Shown piece after piece: positions 7,026-12,172 of a stretch of DNA of 12,172 nucleotides. The translations under genes and the position numbers were made by a program. Under the pieces are notes generated by a model that made no database searches, was not told where the DNA came from, and was given only the letters and a program-made list of their open reading frames with translations. The stretch's first letter is position 1. Each line of letters begins with the position of its first letter. Source of the DNA: Flectobacillus sp. (GTDB lineage Bacteria > Bacteroidota > Bacteroidia > Cytophagales > Spirosomataceae); NCBI GenBank assembly GCA_029865665.1, contig JARXAV010000190.1:1-12172 (forward strand). The letters run 5' to 3'.

Positions 7026-7114
7026 TATCGTTATTTATCATTCATTTACAAACAGAATAAATTTTAGGTATAGGTGACACTAGGCTTAATACCTGCACCA
7101 GCGGGGGCCTAAAA
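7026..7114 (+). repeat. 3' module of hairpin-array element, copy B
   Basis: It begins with TATCGTTATTTAT (7026-7038), which recurs with one extra T at 12000-12013. ATTCATTTACAAACAGAA (7040-7057) matches 6291-6308 at 16 of 18 bases. The sequence GTATAGGTG, then a 13-nt loop, then ACCTGCACCAGCGGGG (7068-7106) aligns gaplessly with 6318-6356. An additional pairing TTTTAGG (7062-7068) with CCTAAAA (7108-7114) could close the whole module. Confidence 0.75.
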
Positions 7115-7270
7115 GGATGTTAAAAATTGAATAAAATACAGCCAATTTTATCCTTGTATTGTAGATTCGATTTTGTTGATAAAAGCCTCTAATAGACTTC
7201 TACTATCAATTTTCTCTACTATTTCAACTCCCATTTTCACGAATCTTACTGTTAAAATATAAATTAGCCT
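7115..7270. other. AT-rich leader region upstream of the glycan operon
   Basis: No gene seen. It holds an AT-only inverted repeat, ATAAAAT (7131-7137) with ATTTTAT (7145-7151), and a possible TTGATA/TATCAA pairing further right. These are weak, and I assign no role beyond spacing between the repeat and the promoter. Confidence 0.4.
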
Positions 7271-7278
7271 TACATTTG
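7271..7278 (+). promoter_or_regulatory. Candidate -7 promoter element of the glycan operon
   Basis: TACATTTG matches the Bacteroidota -7 consensus TAnnTTTG exactly and lies 35 bp upstream of the first operon start codon at 7314, which implies a short leader. No convincing -33 TTTG is visible. A weak AAAGG at 7303-7307 could help translation initiation. Confidence 0.55.
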
Positions 7279-7313
7279 TAACTCAATAGGAATCCAACAG
7301 CTAAAGGTTAATT

Positions 7314-8414
7314 ATGTCGTCACAAAAGAGAATTTTAAAGGTTTTTTGGAAAGTAACAGATGTGATATATACCTTTTTACATAAGCATTTAAGCAAAAAA
7401 AAATCTCCATCAAATCGTATCATTATATTCTCTCAAGACCGTATAGGAGACAATCTGCTCAAGGTACGAATATTTCAAGAATACCTATCTTTTTTTAATG
7501 ACTATGATATTACTTTTATTATCATTAAAGATACAGAAGAAATAGCTAAAACGTTGGGGTTAAATTATGTAATTATTGATAGAAAAGCCTTTTCATTAAA
7601 TATTTTTTATCGATATAAATTTTTACGTCAGTTTCATAGCCTTGCTCCAGAAATGCTGATATTTACCAGCTATTGTTTTGAAAATGATGCCATTTCAACA
7701 CTACTTTCCTATATAAAAGTAGCATGTCTTGAACTCCAACAAAATCAAACGTATCTAAATGCTCAACGTATTCTTTTTGAAAAAGTTACAAGTATACCCA
7801 TTGATATTGAAAGCCTTAGCCAAGATGATAAGGTGATACAATCATTAATTCCAGTACTTGATATACCATTTGATAAACCCATCATTGTCTTTGGCATAGG
7901 GGCTTTGCACACCATGCGTTATTATCCTGCACAAAAAATGGTGGTTGTTATTGAGCATTTTGTAAAATTGGGCTATCAAGTTTGTTTGCTGGGGAAAGGC
8001 AGGCTTGATGAAAGTTACGTGCAAGCTATTTTTGCTATTCGACCTCAGTTAGCCTCTCAAATTTTCAATGGAGTTAGTAACCTTTCTTTACTCCAATCAT
8101 TTAGTATTATACAAAATGCCGACTTGTTCATAGGTGTTGAATCGGGCCTTTTGCAGGCATGCTACCTCTTAAATAAAAAAGGAATTGCCATTTATGGTGG
8201 CGGTCATTTTGGCGTTTTCAAACACAGTAACTCCAATTTACATTACATATATGACAAGCTCCCTTGTTTTGGTTGCAACTGGGAGCAGTGTGATAAAAGT
8301 AACCTTAATAAAGAGCCAGCGTTTTGTATAGACCAAATATCTCCTTTAAGAATTATTGAAACAGCTCAAAAAATATTGACTCATGATAGTGCTTTGCGAA
8401 CCCAAATGTTATAA
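7314..8414 (+). CDS. Glycosyltransferase family 9 (heptosyltransferase-like)
   Basis: A 366-residue GT-B-fold glycosyltransferase related to ADP-heptose:LPS heptosyltransferases, expected on the cytoplasmic side of the inner membrane adding a sugar to a lipid-linked or LPS-core glycan. The N-terminal domain shows IIIFSQDRIGDNLLKVRIFQEY (37-57), the family's conserved start with the RIGD loop. The C-terminal nucleotide-sugar domain shows GIGALHTMRYYPAQKM (194-209), YQVCLLGKG (221-229) and NADLFIGVESGLLQACYLL (268-286), the GT9 donor-site segment. Four cysteines, C318, C321, C326 and C338, match the Cys cluster common in GT9 C-termini. A basic, aromatic stretch at residues 5-30 may aid membrane contact. 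It is the first gene of a three-gene operon; its last 32 bp overlap the next gene. The exact sugar and acceptor cannot be read from the sequence. Confidence 0.85.
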   Translation: MSSQKRILKVFWKVTDVIYTFLHKHLSKKKSPSNRIIIFSQDRIGDNLLKVRIFQEYLSFFNDYDITFIIIKDTEEIAKTLGLNYVIIDRKAFSLNIFYRYKFLRQFHSLAPEMLIFTSYCFENDAISTLLSYIKVACLELQQNQTYLNAQRILFEKVTSIPIDIESLSQDDKVIQSLIPVLDIPFDKPIIVFGIGALHTMRYYPAQKMVVVIEHFVKLGYQVCLLGKGRLDESYVQAIFAIRPQLASQIFNGVSNLSLLQSFSIIQNADLFIGVESGLLQACYLLNKKGIAIYGGGHFGVFKHSNSNLHYIYDKLPCFGCNWEQCDKSNLNKEPAFCIDQISPLRIIETAQKILTHDSALRTQML

Positions 8415-9498
8415 CAATATGCACCTGTTGTTCAATAGTGGGCTATTGGAAACATTGCAAATTGCCTACCCTCAACATCAAATTCACTATTTTGTAGAAA
8501 AAGAACAAGCTAAACAAGTGATGTCTATTGTGGGGAATAAAGGCAATATTGTGGTTCATCCTATCGCTATTATGGATTTCAGATTTGAATACTTATTCAA
8601 TTTGAGTGGTTTATTTAAAATCATTTATACGCTATGGAAAATAAAAAAACTTCCAGAGCTAGAAGCTGTCTATTTTTCTTCAACTTCGCCTACGTTGCTT
8701 TGGTGTAGCCGATATATGCTCAAAAATTATAAAGTACACTATATTTTTCACCGAATTACTTCTACCTTATTCCATTCGTATTCATGGATGCACTGGAATT
8801 TCTATCTTCTCAAAGCCATCAACTGTTTGCCCAACCATCATAAAATTTTGGTTCTGGGCAAATATGTGATTAAAAATGTGAAGAAAATTTGCCCGCAGTT
8901 GAAAAAATCTTTTCTATTTATTCCTCATGTATTGCCTTCCTCTTTGCAAGGTAAAAAAACTGTATACCAAGAAAACCCTACTTTTGGAAGTATAGGATAT
9001 GCCAATTTAGAGAAAGCAAGTCAGGCGATATTTGAATTAGCCAATAAACCCAAATTTAGTAACACACAGTTTTTTCATATTGGTACCATACATAATGAAA
9101 TATATAAGAAAAACATATCGAATGTAAAAACCTTCAGTAAGCAAGAATTTTACAAACAACAAGACTTTATAAAAAAATTGACTCCCATAAATTATGTTGT
9201 CTTTAGCTACCCTGCTGATACCTACCAACTTCATATAAGTGGAGCTGCTTTTGAAGCATTAAATGCCATAAAGCCCATCATAGCCATTGCCAATCCTTTT
9301 TTTGAAGAATTATTTGAAAAGTGGGGAAATATAGGATATTTAGAGCCAACATTTGAAGCCTTGGAAGCAAGAATTTTATCAATAATTGATAACCCAGAAC
9401 CAACAAATTACCAAATGCAACAAGCAAACATTATGAAGTGTTTACCCAATATAAGCCCTTCTTATGTAGCACAATCTGTTATTATAACGAATGAATAA
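8383..9498 (+). CDS. GT-B-like glycosyltransferase of the surface glycan operon
   Basis: A 371-residue protein probably acting as a sugar transferase. The start at 8383 overlaps the previous gene by 32 bp. I keep it because the first residues (MIVLCEPKCYNNMHLLFNSGLLETLQIAYP) form the beta-strand, Cys/His loop and helix that open GT-B glycosyltransferases; the later Met13 would remove that strand. The middle has HRITSTLFHSYSWMHW and ILVLGKYVIKNVKKICP. The C-terminal half shows PTFGSIGYANLEKASQ, a segment around SYPADTYQLHISGAAFEALNAIKPIIA (254-280), comparable to the donor-binding region of GT4-type enzymes, and NIGYLEPTFEALEARILSII. No diagnostic family motif (such as EX7E in a clear setting) is certain, so I leave the family open. 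It overlaps the pyruvyl transferase gene by 8 bp, consistent with translational coupling. Confidence 0.72.
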   Translation: MIVLCEPKCYNNMHLLFNSGLLETLQIAYPQHQIHYFVEKEQAKQVMSIVGNKGNIVVHPIAIMDFRFEYLFNLSGLFKIIYTLWKIKKLPELEAVYFSSTSPTLLWCSRYMLKNYKVHYIFHRITSTLFHSYSWMHWNFYLLKAINCLPNHHKILVLGKYVIKNVKKICPQLKKSFLFIPHVLPSSLQGKKTVYQENPTFGSIGYANLEKASQAIFELANKPKFSNTQFFHIGTIHNEIYKKNISNVKTFSKQEFYKQQDFIKKLTPINYVVFSYPADTYQLHISGAAFEALNAIKPIIAIANPFFEELFEKWGNIGYLEPTFEALEARILSIIDNPEPTNYQMQQANIMKCLPNISPSYVAQSVIITNE

Positions 9499-10651
9499 AA
9501 AGATATTGATAGGAGCTTGCCCTTATGGCACTTATAATACAGGCGATGATGCTATTTTACAAGGTATTATCAATGGCTTTGGTGCATATACACACGCTAT
9601 GGAGGTGTGTACCTATAAGCATCCGCTTATGCGGGCGTATCTATCTGATAAAATAGACACAACCTTTACTAACATTAGCTTTAAGAGCCATTTCTTTTTT
9701 CAAAATTATCAAAAGGGACAATACCAAATTCATTCCAAAGTATCGTGGCTTTCAGGTTACAATCAGCAAATTAATAAAGGTTTTTTTCGAAATAAAGATT
9801 TATTTATTGCTGGTGGTGGGACGCTTCTTTCGGATTTACCCATTCACTTGGCGGGTACGTTGGCTTTGGCAAGAAAAAGCCAAATTCCGACCATTACTTT
9901 TGGGATAGGTATGGACGAAGTACAGCCTCATGAAGCACTTTTAGAAGAACTAAGTTATTTAGAGCATATCTATGTGAGAGACCCCAATACCAAAAACAGG
10001 CTCATAAAAAATGGGATAGATGCGGCTAAAATTCAGGTAAGTTTTGACCCCGCCTTATTGTCAGTCATCAATCAACATAATTATACCCTACCTACTCAAA
10101 TTGAAGCGTCAAAAAAGGAAATTGTTGTTGCTTTGTGCTTGTCAAGTGAACGAGATATTAAAAGTGACATACATATTGAACACGCTGCCAATATGATTCG
10201 AAATCTTCAAAAACGGTATCAAATAAAGGTTTTATTAATACCTATCAATACTCGCCCTGGATTTGATATAGCGTACATGAAACCACTAAGAAAACTGGCT
10301 AATACCATCGCAATAACTACGGATAATTGTAGCATCGAGCAGATTGGCAACATTATCAAACAATGTCATGTATGTATTTCGAGTCGATTGCACTTAACTA
10401 TTTTATCGGCTGCTGTAGGAGTACCATTTATAGGCGTTCATAGAAATCAGAAGATAGCCGATTTTGCCAGCTTATACCAAGCCAAATGTTTTGAACACAC
10501 GGCCTTAGATTCAGAGGATTTTTTAGCTCATTTCAGTTATCTAATCAACAATCATCAAAACGAAAGTAGCGCTATTGGCCAACTAACAGAAGCGTATCAA
10601 CAAATACAACAAGCGACAATCAAACAGATTGCGGCTAAGTACTTGACTTGA
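9491..10651 (+). CDS. Polysaccharide pyruvyl transferase family protein
   Basis: A 386-residue member of the polysaccharide pyruvyl transferase family (CsaB/WcaK-like), which generally attaches a ketal-linked pyruvate from phosphoenolpyruvate to sugars of surface polysaccharides. The N-terminal motif is GACPYGTYNTGDDAILQGI (8-26). The central motif is LFIAGGGTLLSDLP (104-117), followed by TFGIGMDEV (136-144). A short YVRDPNTKNRL (161-171) matches the family's RDxxS/T segment. The C-terminal domain has CISSRLHLTILSAAVGVPFIGV (295-316) with the conserved SRLH (298-301), then NQKIADF. The length is normal. It is last in the operon, overlapping the preceding gene by 8 bp, which implies that the glycan made here is acidic and pyruvylated. 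Some family members do other chemistry, so the pyruvate transfer is inferred from the family. Confidence 0.87.
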   Translation: MNKKILIGACPYGTYNTGDDAILQGIINGFGAYTHAMEVCTYKHPLMRAYLSDKIDTTFTNISFKSHFFFQNYQKGQYQIHSKVSWLSGYNQQINKGFFRNKDLFIAGGGTLLSDLPIHLAGTLALARKSQIPTITFGIGMDEVQPHEALLEELSYLEHIYVRDPNTKNRLIKNGIDAAKIQVSFDPALLSVINQHNYTLPTQIEASKKEIVVALCLSSERDIKSDIHIEHAANMIRNLQKRYQIKVLLIPINTRPGFDIAYMKPLRKLANTIAITTDNCSIEQIGNIIKQCHVCISSRLHLTILSAAVGVPFIGVHRNQKIADFASLYQAKCFEHTALDSEDFLAHFSYLINNHQNESSAIGQLTEAYQQIQQATIKQIAAKYLT

Positions 10652-10669
10652 AAATAGTACCCATCTCAC

Positions 10670-10720
10670 CCCGATTGGCAATCGGGTGTGGTGTGGCTTT
10701 GCGTTTATAACGCTATTTTT
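10670..10720 (+). terminator. Hairpins at the end of the glycan operon, possible weak terminator
   Basis: CCCGATT (10670-10676) pairs with AATCGGG (10680-10686) around GGC. GCGTT (10701-10705) pairs with AACGC (10709-10713) and is followed by TATTTTT, an intrinsic-terminator-like tail on the plus strand, although the 5-bp stem is weak. On the minus strand the second hairpin reads GCG-TTATAAA-CGC, the same apex as hairpins in the dispersed element, so this may instead be a decayed reverse copy. Confidence 0.4.
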
Positions 10721-10793
10721 AACAGCTTTTGGTCGATGTGTTCCTCACTGTACCAAATTCGCAGCAGTCAATTCCTATCAAGTCTGGTCGGGA

Positions 10794-10823
10794 GAAAAAC
10801 AAAAAAGCAGGCGAAAACCTGCT
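10794..10823 (-). terminator. Intrinsic terminator for the DUF6438-like gene
   Basis: On the minus strand AGCAGG (10823-10818) and CCTGCT (10811-10806) form a 6-bp GC-rich stem with a TTTTCG loop. A run TTTTT, G, TTTTT follows directly. This is a classical intrinsic terminator, placed about 150 bp after the stop codon of the minus-strand gene at 10972. Confidence 0.8.
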
Positions 10824-10870
10824 CTTTCAAAATCTTTAAGTCGAACGACAAACTATAAAAGAAACCATCG

Positions 10871-10950
10871 AAGCCGACCGCTACCCCAGATTAAGTTCAA
10901 GACTAGCCGTCCGCCATGCCTTCATGGTTTGGCTTGCAGCCACCACGAAT
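10871..10950. other. GC-rich structured intergenic segment downstream of the accessory gene
   Basis: This 80-bp non-coding stretch is 55% GC by hand count, far above its surroundings. It contains a two-part hairpin: AGCC (10905-10908) with GGCT (10931-10934) around CCATG (10914-10918) with CATGG (10923-10927) and a 4-nt loop. It lies in the 3' part of the minus-strand transcript, before the terminator. Its role is unknown; a recombination site or a structured 3' RNA is possible. Confidence 0.45.
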
Positions 10951-10971
10951 GCTTAATTATTATGTGTAGGC

Positions 10972-11790
10972 TTATTTTTCCAATTTCCTTTTTTCAGATG
11001 TTCTTGTTAATAGTATTCTTTCATTTACTTGATATAAATATCCAATTAACTTGTCTGCAATAGTAGGCGGAAACATTGATTTTAAATATTTCCTCTTGCC
11101 ATTGTAATAAATAATTATTGTAGTTACTGGCCCATCTGCACCTTCTCTTGTAGGGAATATTAAATTATTCAAATTGCAAGTTTGTAGAATATTAATAAAT
11201 TCGTTGAATAATGTATCATCAAGTTTTCCAATAAATTGTCCTGATTTGTTGCTGTCGATTTCTCCAAATATTATGTTATCCTTATAAAACTCACCATCCA
11301 AATAGACATTCCCATTTTTATCTAATTCCAAGTCTATGGTTGGGCAATTTCCATAACAACTAGTGGTGTGATAAATTATCTTTTCAAAGAAAATGGTTCT
11401 GTCTAAATTGTATTCTTGTTTAATGAATTTAATATTAGTTCTATTTCCAAAAAAATTCTTGGACAATTTTGTTGAAGGATTAACTGTCAAAGTACTGTCA
11501 GTTTGGTTAATAATGACTAAGTCATATCTATCAATATATAGCTTGTTGTAATTAGTAGCAGATGAATAGTATTGTTTTTGGAAGCTCAAGACTTTTCCAT
11601 AATTGTAAAATGCCATTCCTTCATCTGAAGTAGAAGAGCATAACATATTTGAGTTGTCTGCAATATTAGAGGTGTCGCTTATAAACATTACATCATTTGC
11701 TCTTGAAACCCAAGTGCCTATTAATTTGTCAGTCTGCCCATAGGTATTTGTCCAAATTAGCATTGTTAATATGAATGTTGTGGTTCTCAT
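10972..11790 (-). CDS. Secreted DUF6438-like protein, unknown function
   Basis: A 272-residue exported protein with a signal peptide (MRTTTFILTMLIWTNTYGQ). The mature N-terminus (DKLIGTWVS) resembles the start of a lipocalin-type beta-barrel domain. Residues about 137-255 contain HTTSCYGNCPTIDLELDKNGNVYLDGEFY, then GQFIGKLDDTLFNEFINIL, then ADGPVTTIIIYYNGKRKYLKSMFPPTIADKLIGYL. From memory this matches the pattern of DUF6438, in which a CxxxCP motif (here Cys145 and Cys149) opens a small beta-rich domain. Its role is not known. The gene is alone, opposite to the glycan genes on both sides, with its own terminator. Its context (palindromes upstream, GC-rich segment downstream) looks like an accessory insertion. 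The DUF6438 assignment should be confirmed with a profile search. Confidence 0.78.
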   Translation of the reverse strand: MRTTTFILTMLIWTNTYGQTDKLIGTWVSRANDVMFISDTSNIADNSNMLCSSTSDEGMAFYNYGKVLSFQKQYYSSATNYNKLYIDRYDLVIINQTDSTLTVNPSTKLSKNFFGNRTNIKFIKQEYNLDRTIFFEKIIYHTTSCYGNCPTIDLELDKNGNVYLDGEFYKDNIIFGEIDSNKSGQFIGKLDDTLFNEFINILQTCNLNNLIFPTREGADGPVTTIIIYYNGKRKYLKSMFPPTIADKLIGYLYQVNERILLTRTSEKRKLEK

Positions 11791-11812
11791 AGCTTACCCA
11801 TAACTCTGATAT

Positions 11813-11828
11813 ATACGCAACTGCGTAT
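11813..11828. repeat. Palindrome ATACGCA-AC-TGCGTAT
   Basis: A perfect 7-bp inverted repeat with a 2-nt centre, 22 bp upstream of the start codon of the minus-strand gene ending at 10972. The position fits an operator or leader hairpin for that gene. The same stem recurs at 11941-11955. Confidence 0.55.
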
Positions 11829-11937
11829 TATTCTACGTAAAATTAAAAACTTTATTTTTAAAAGCAAGTCTGCCAATAAAAACCTCCAAACGGATTGATT
11901 TAACGGGGTTGTTAAGAAAATAAGTCTGCAACAATAC

Positions 11938-11958
11938 AAAATACGCATTGCGTATTTT
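11938..11958. repeat. Palindrome AAAATACGCA-T-TGCGTATTTT
   Basis: A perfect 10-bp inverted repeat with a single central T. Its core (ATACGCA/TGCGTAT) is identical to the palindrome at 11813-11828, about 110 bp away. It directly precedes copy C of the hairpin-array element and takes the place of the first hairpin in copy A. Confidence 0.6.
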
Positions 11959-12013
11959 ACCAAATAAAATTTGTTTTAATACTGGTTACAAACCAATGCT
12001 ATCGTTTATTTAT
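11959..12013 (+). repeat. Hairpin-array element, copy C (truncated)
   Basis: Positions 11959-11995 match 6235-6271 at 30 of 37 bases with no gaps, including the linker TTTAATAC. The last hairpin is TGGTT/AACCA with an ACA loop (11983-11995). The sequence TATCGTTTATTTAT (12000-12013) then matches copy B at 7026-7038. The 3' module with ACCAG(T/C)GG is not found after this point, so the copy appears incomplete. Confidence 0.7.
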
Positions 12014-12082
12014 TTCTAAACCATAAAACCGCCCTTTTGCTAAGACAATCCCTTCCTTTTCTCAAAAATCGGAAATCTTCTT

Positions 12083-12090
12083 TACCTTTG
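12083..12090 (+). promoter_or_regulatory. Candidate -7 promoter element of the GT2 gene
   Basis: TACCTTTG matches the Bacteroidota TAnnTTTG -7 consensus exactly and lies 21 bp before the start codon at 12112, implying a very short leader. No clear -33 element is seen. Confidence 0.5.
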
Positions 12091-12111
12091 TGCCAAATCT
12101 GTTTTCCACGT

Positions 12112-12172
12112 ATGGAGGTATCTATTGTTATTGTAAATTATAATGCTGCTCAATTGCTTATCAATGCCATTG
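12112..12172 (+). CDS. Glycosyltransferase family 2, N-terminal fragment cut by the window end
   Basis: Only 20 codons are inside the window: MEVSIVIVNYNAAQLLINAI. This is the typical first strand and turn of GT2 (GT-A fold) glycosyltransferases, where VSIVIVNYN opens the nucleotide-sugar binding fold. It is on the same strand as the glycan operon and follows its own promoter candidate, so it probably belongs to the same surface polysaccharide locus, interrupted by the accessory gene at 10972-11790. The acceptor and donor cannot be inferred from this fragment. Confidence 0.8.
   Translation, partial: MEVSIVIVNYNAAQLLINAI

Noticed and set aside
6213..7114. CRISPR array or transposon ends
   Set aside because: The hairpins differ in length and arms, there are no regular repeat-spacer units, and no transposase gene or terminal inverted repeats with target duplications are seen.
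6213..7313. Retron or diversity-generating element
   Set aside because: The folded intergenic DNA invites the idea, but no reverse transcriptase gene is present in the window.
10850..10971. Integron attC site next to the DUF6438-like gene
   Set aside because: The segment is structured and GC-rich, but I cannot find the paired RYYYAAC and GTTRRRY core sites, and no integrase is in view.
10686..11063. Plus-strand open frame after the glycan operon
   Set aside because: Its predicted protein is low-complexity and Cys/Arg-rich, it crosses a terminator and overlaps the supported minus-strand gene end.

Overview
The window looks like a chromosomal segment of an AT-rich Bacteroidota, most likely a member of the Cytophagales. 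That placement is an inference from protein style and repeat style and was not checked by any search. Three supports are visible: start codons mostly lack strong Shine-Dalgarno sites; three gene starts are preceded by exact copies of the Bacteroidota -7 promoter motif TAnnTTTG (4710-4717 on minus, 7271-7278 and 12083-12090 on plus); and secreted carbohydrate-active proteins and lipoproteins are prominent.

Left part (1-6007), secreted carbohydrate metabolism. A perfect 36-bp palindrome at the left edge probably ends an upstream gene. A large secreted glycosidase-like protein (196-2346, plus) converges on a two-gene minus-strand unit, a small lipoprotein (3906-4637) followed by a GH43 arabinanase-type enzyme with a C-terminal ricin-like domain (2407-3858). 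One strong hairpin (2357-2387) serves as a shared terminator. Upstream lies a separate minus-strand lipoprotein of the serine beta-lactamase/esterase family (4937-6007). No SusC/SusD pair is present inside the window.

Middle (6008-7313), a repeat-rich region. A small glycine-zipper membrane protein gene (6422-6883, minus) sits between two divergent, same-orientation copies of a hairpin-rich intergenic element. Part of that element recurs at 11959-12013, and a decayed reverse copy may lie at 10670-10783. Comparing the 6235-6271 and 11959-11995 segments gives 30 of 37 identical positions without gaps, including a compensatory base-pair change. This is the least explained and most interesting signal in the window.

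Right part (7314-12172), surface glycan assembly. A tightly overlapping plus-strand operon encodes a GT9-type glycosyltransferase, a GT-B-like glycosyltransferase and a polysaccharide pyruvyl transferase. A GT2 glycosyltransferase starts at 12112 and is cut by the window end. Together these suggest a locus for a pyruvylated or otherwise decorated cell-surface polysaccharide. Between the operon and the GT2 gene sits an oppositely oriented accessory gene for a secreted DUF6438-like protein (10972-11790). It has its own terminator, a GC-rich structured segment on its downstream side and twin ATACGCA/TGCGTAT palindromes on its upstream side, so it looks inserted into the glycan locus.
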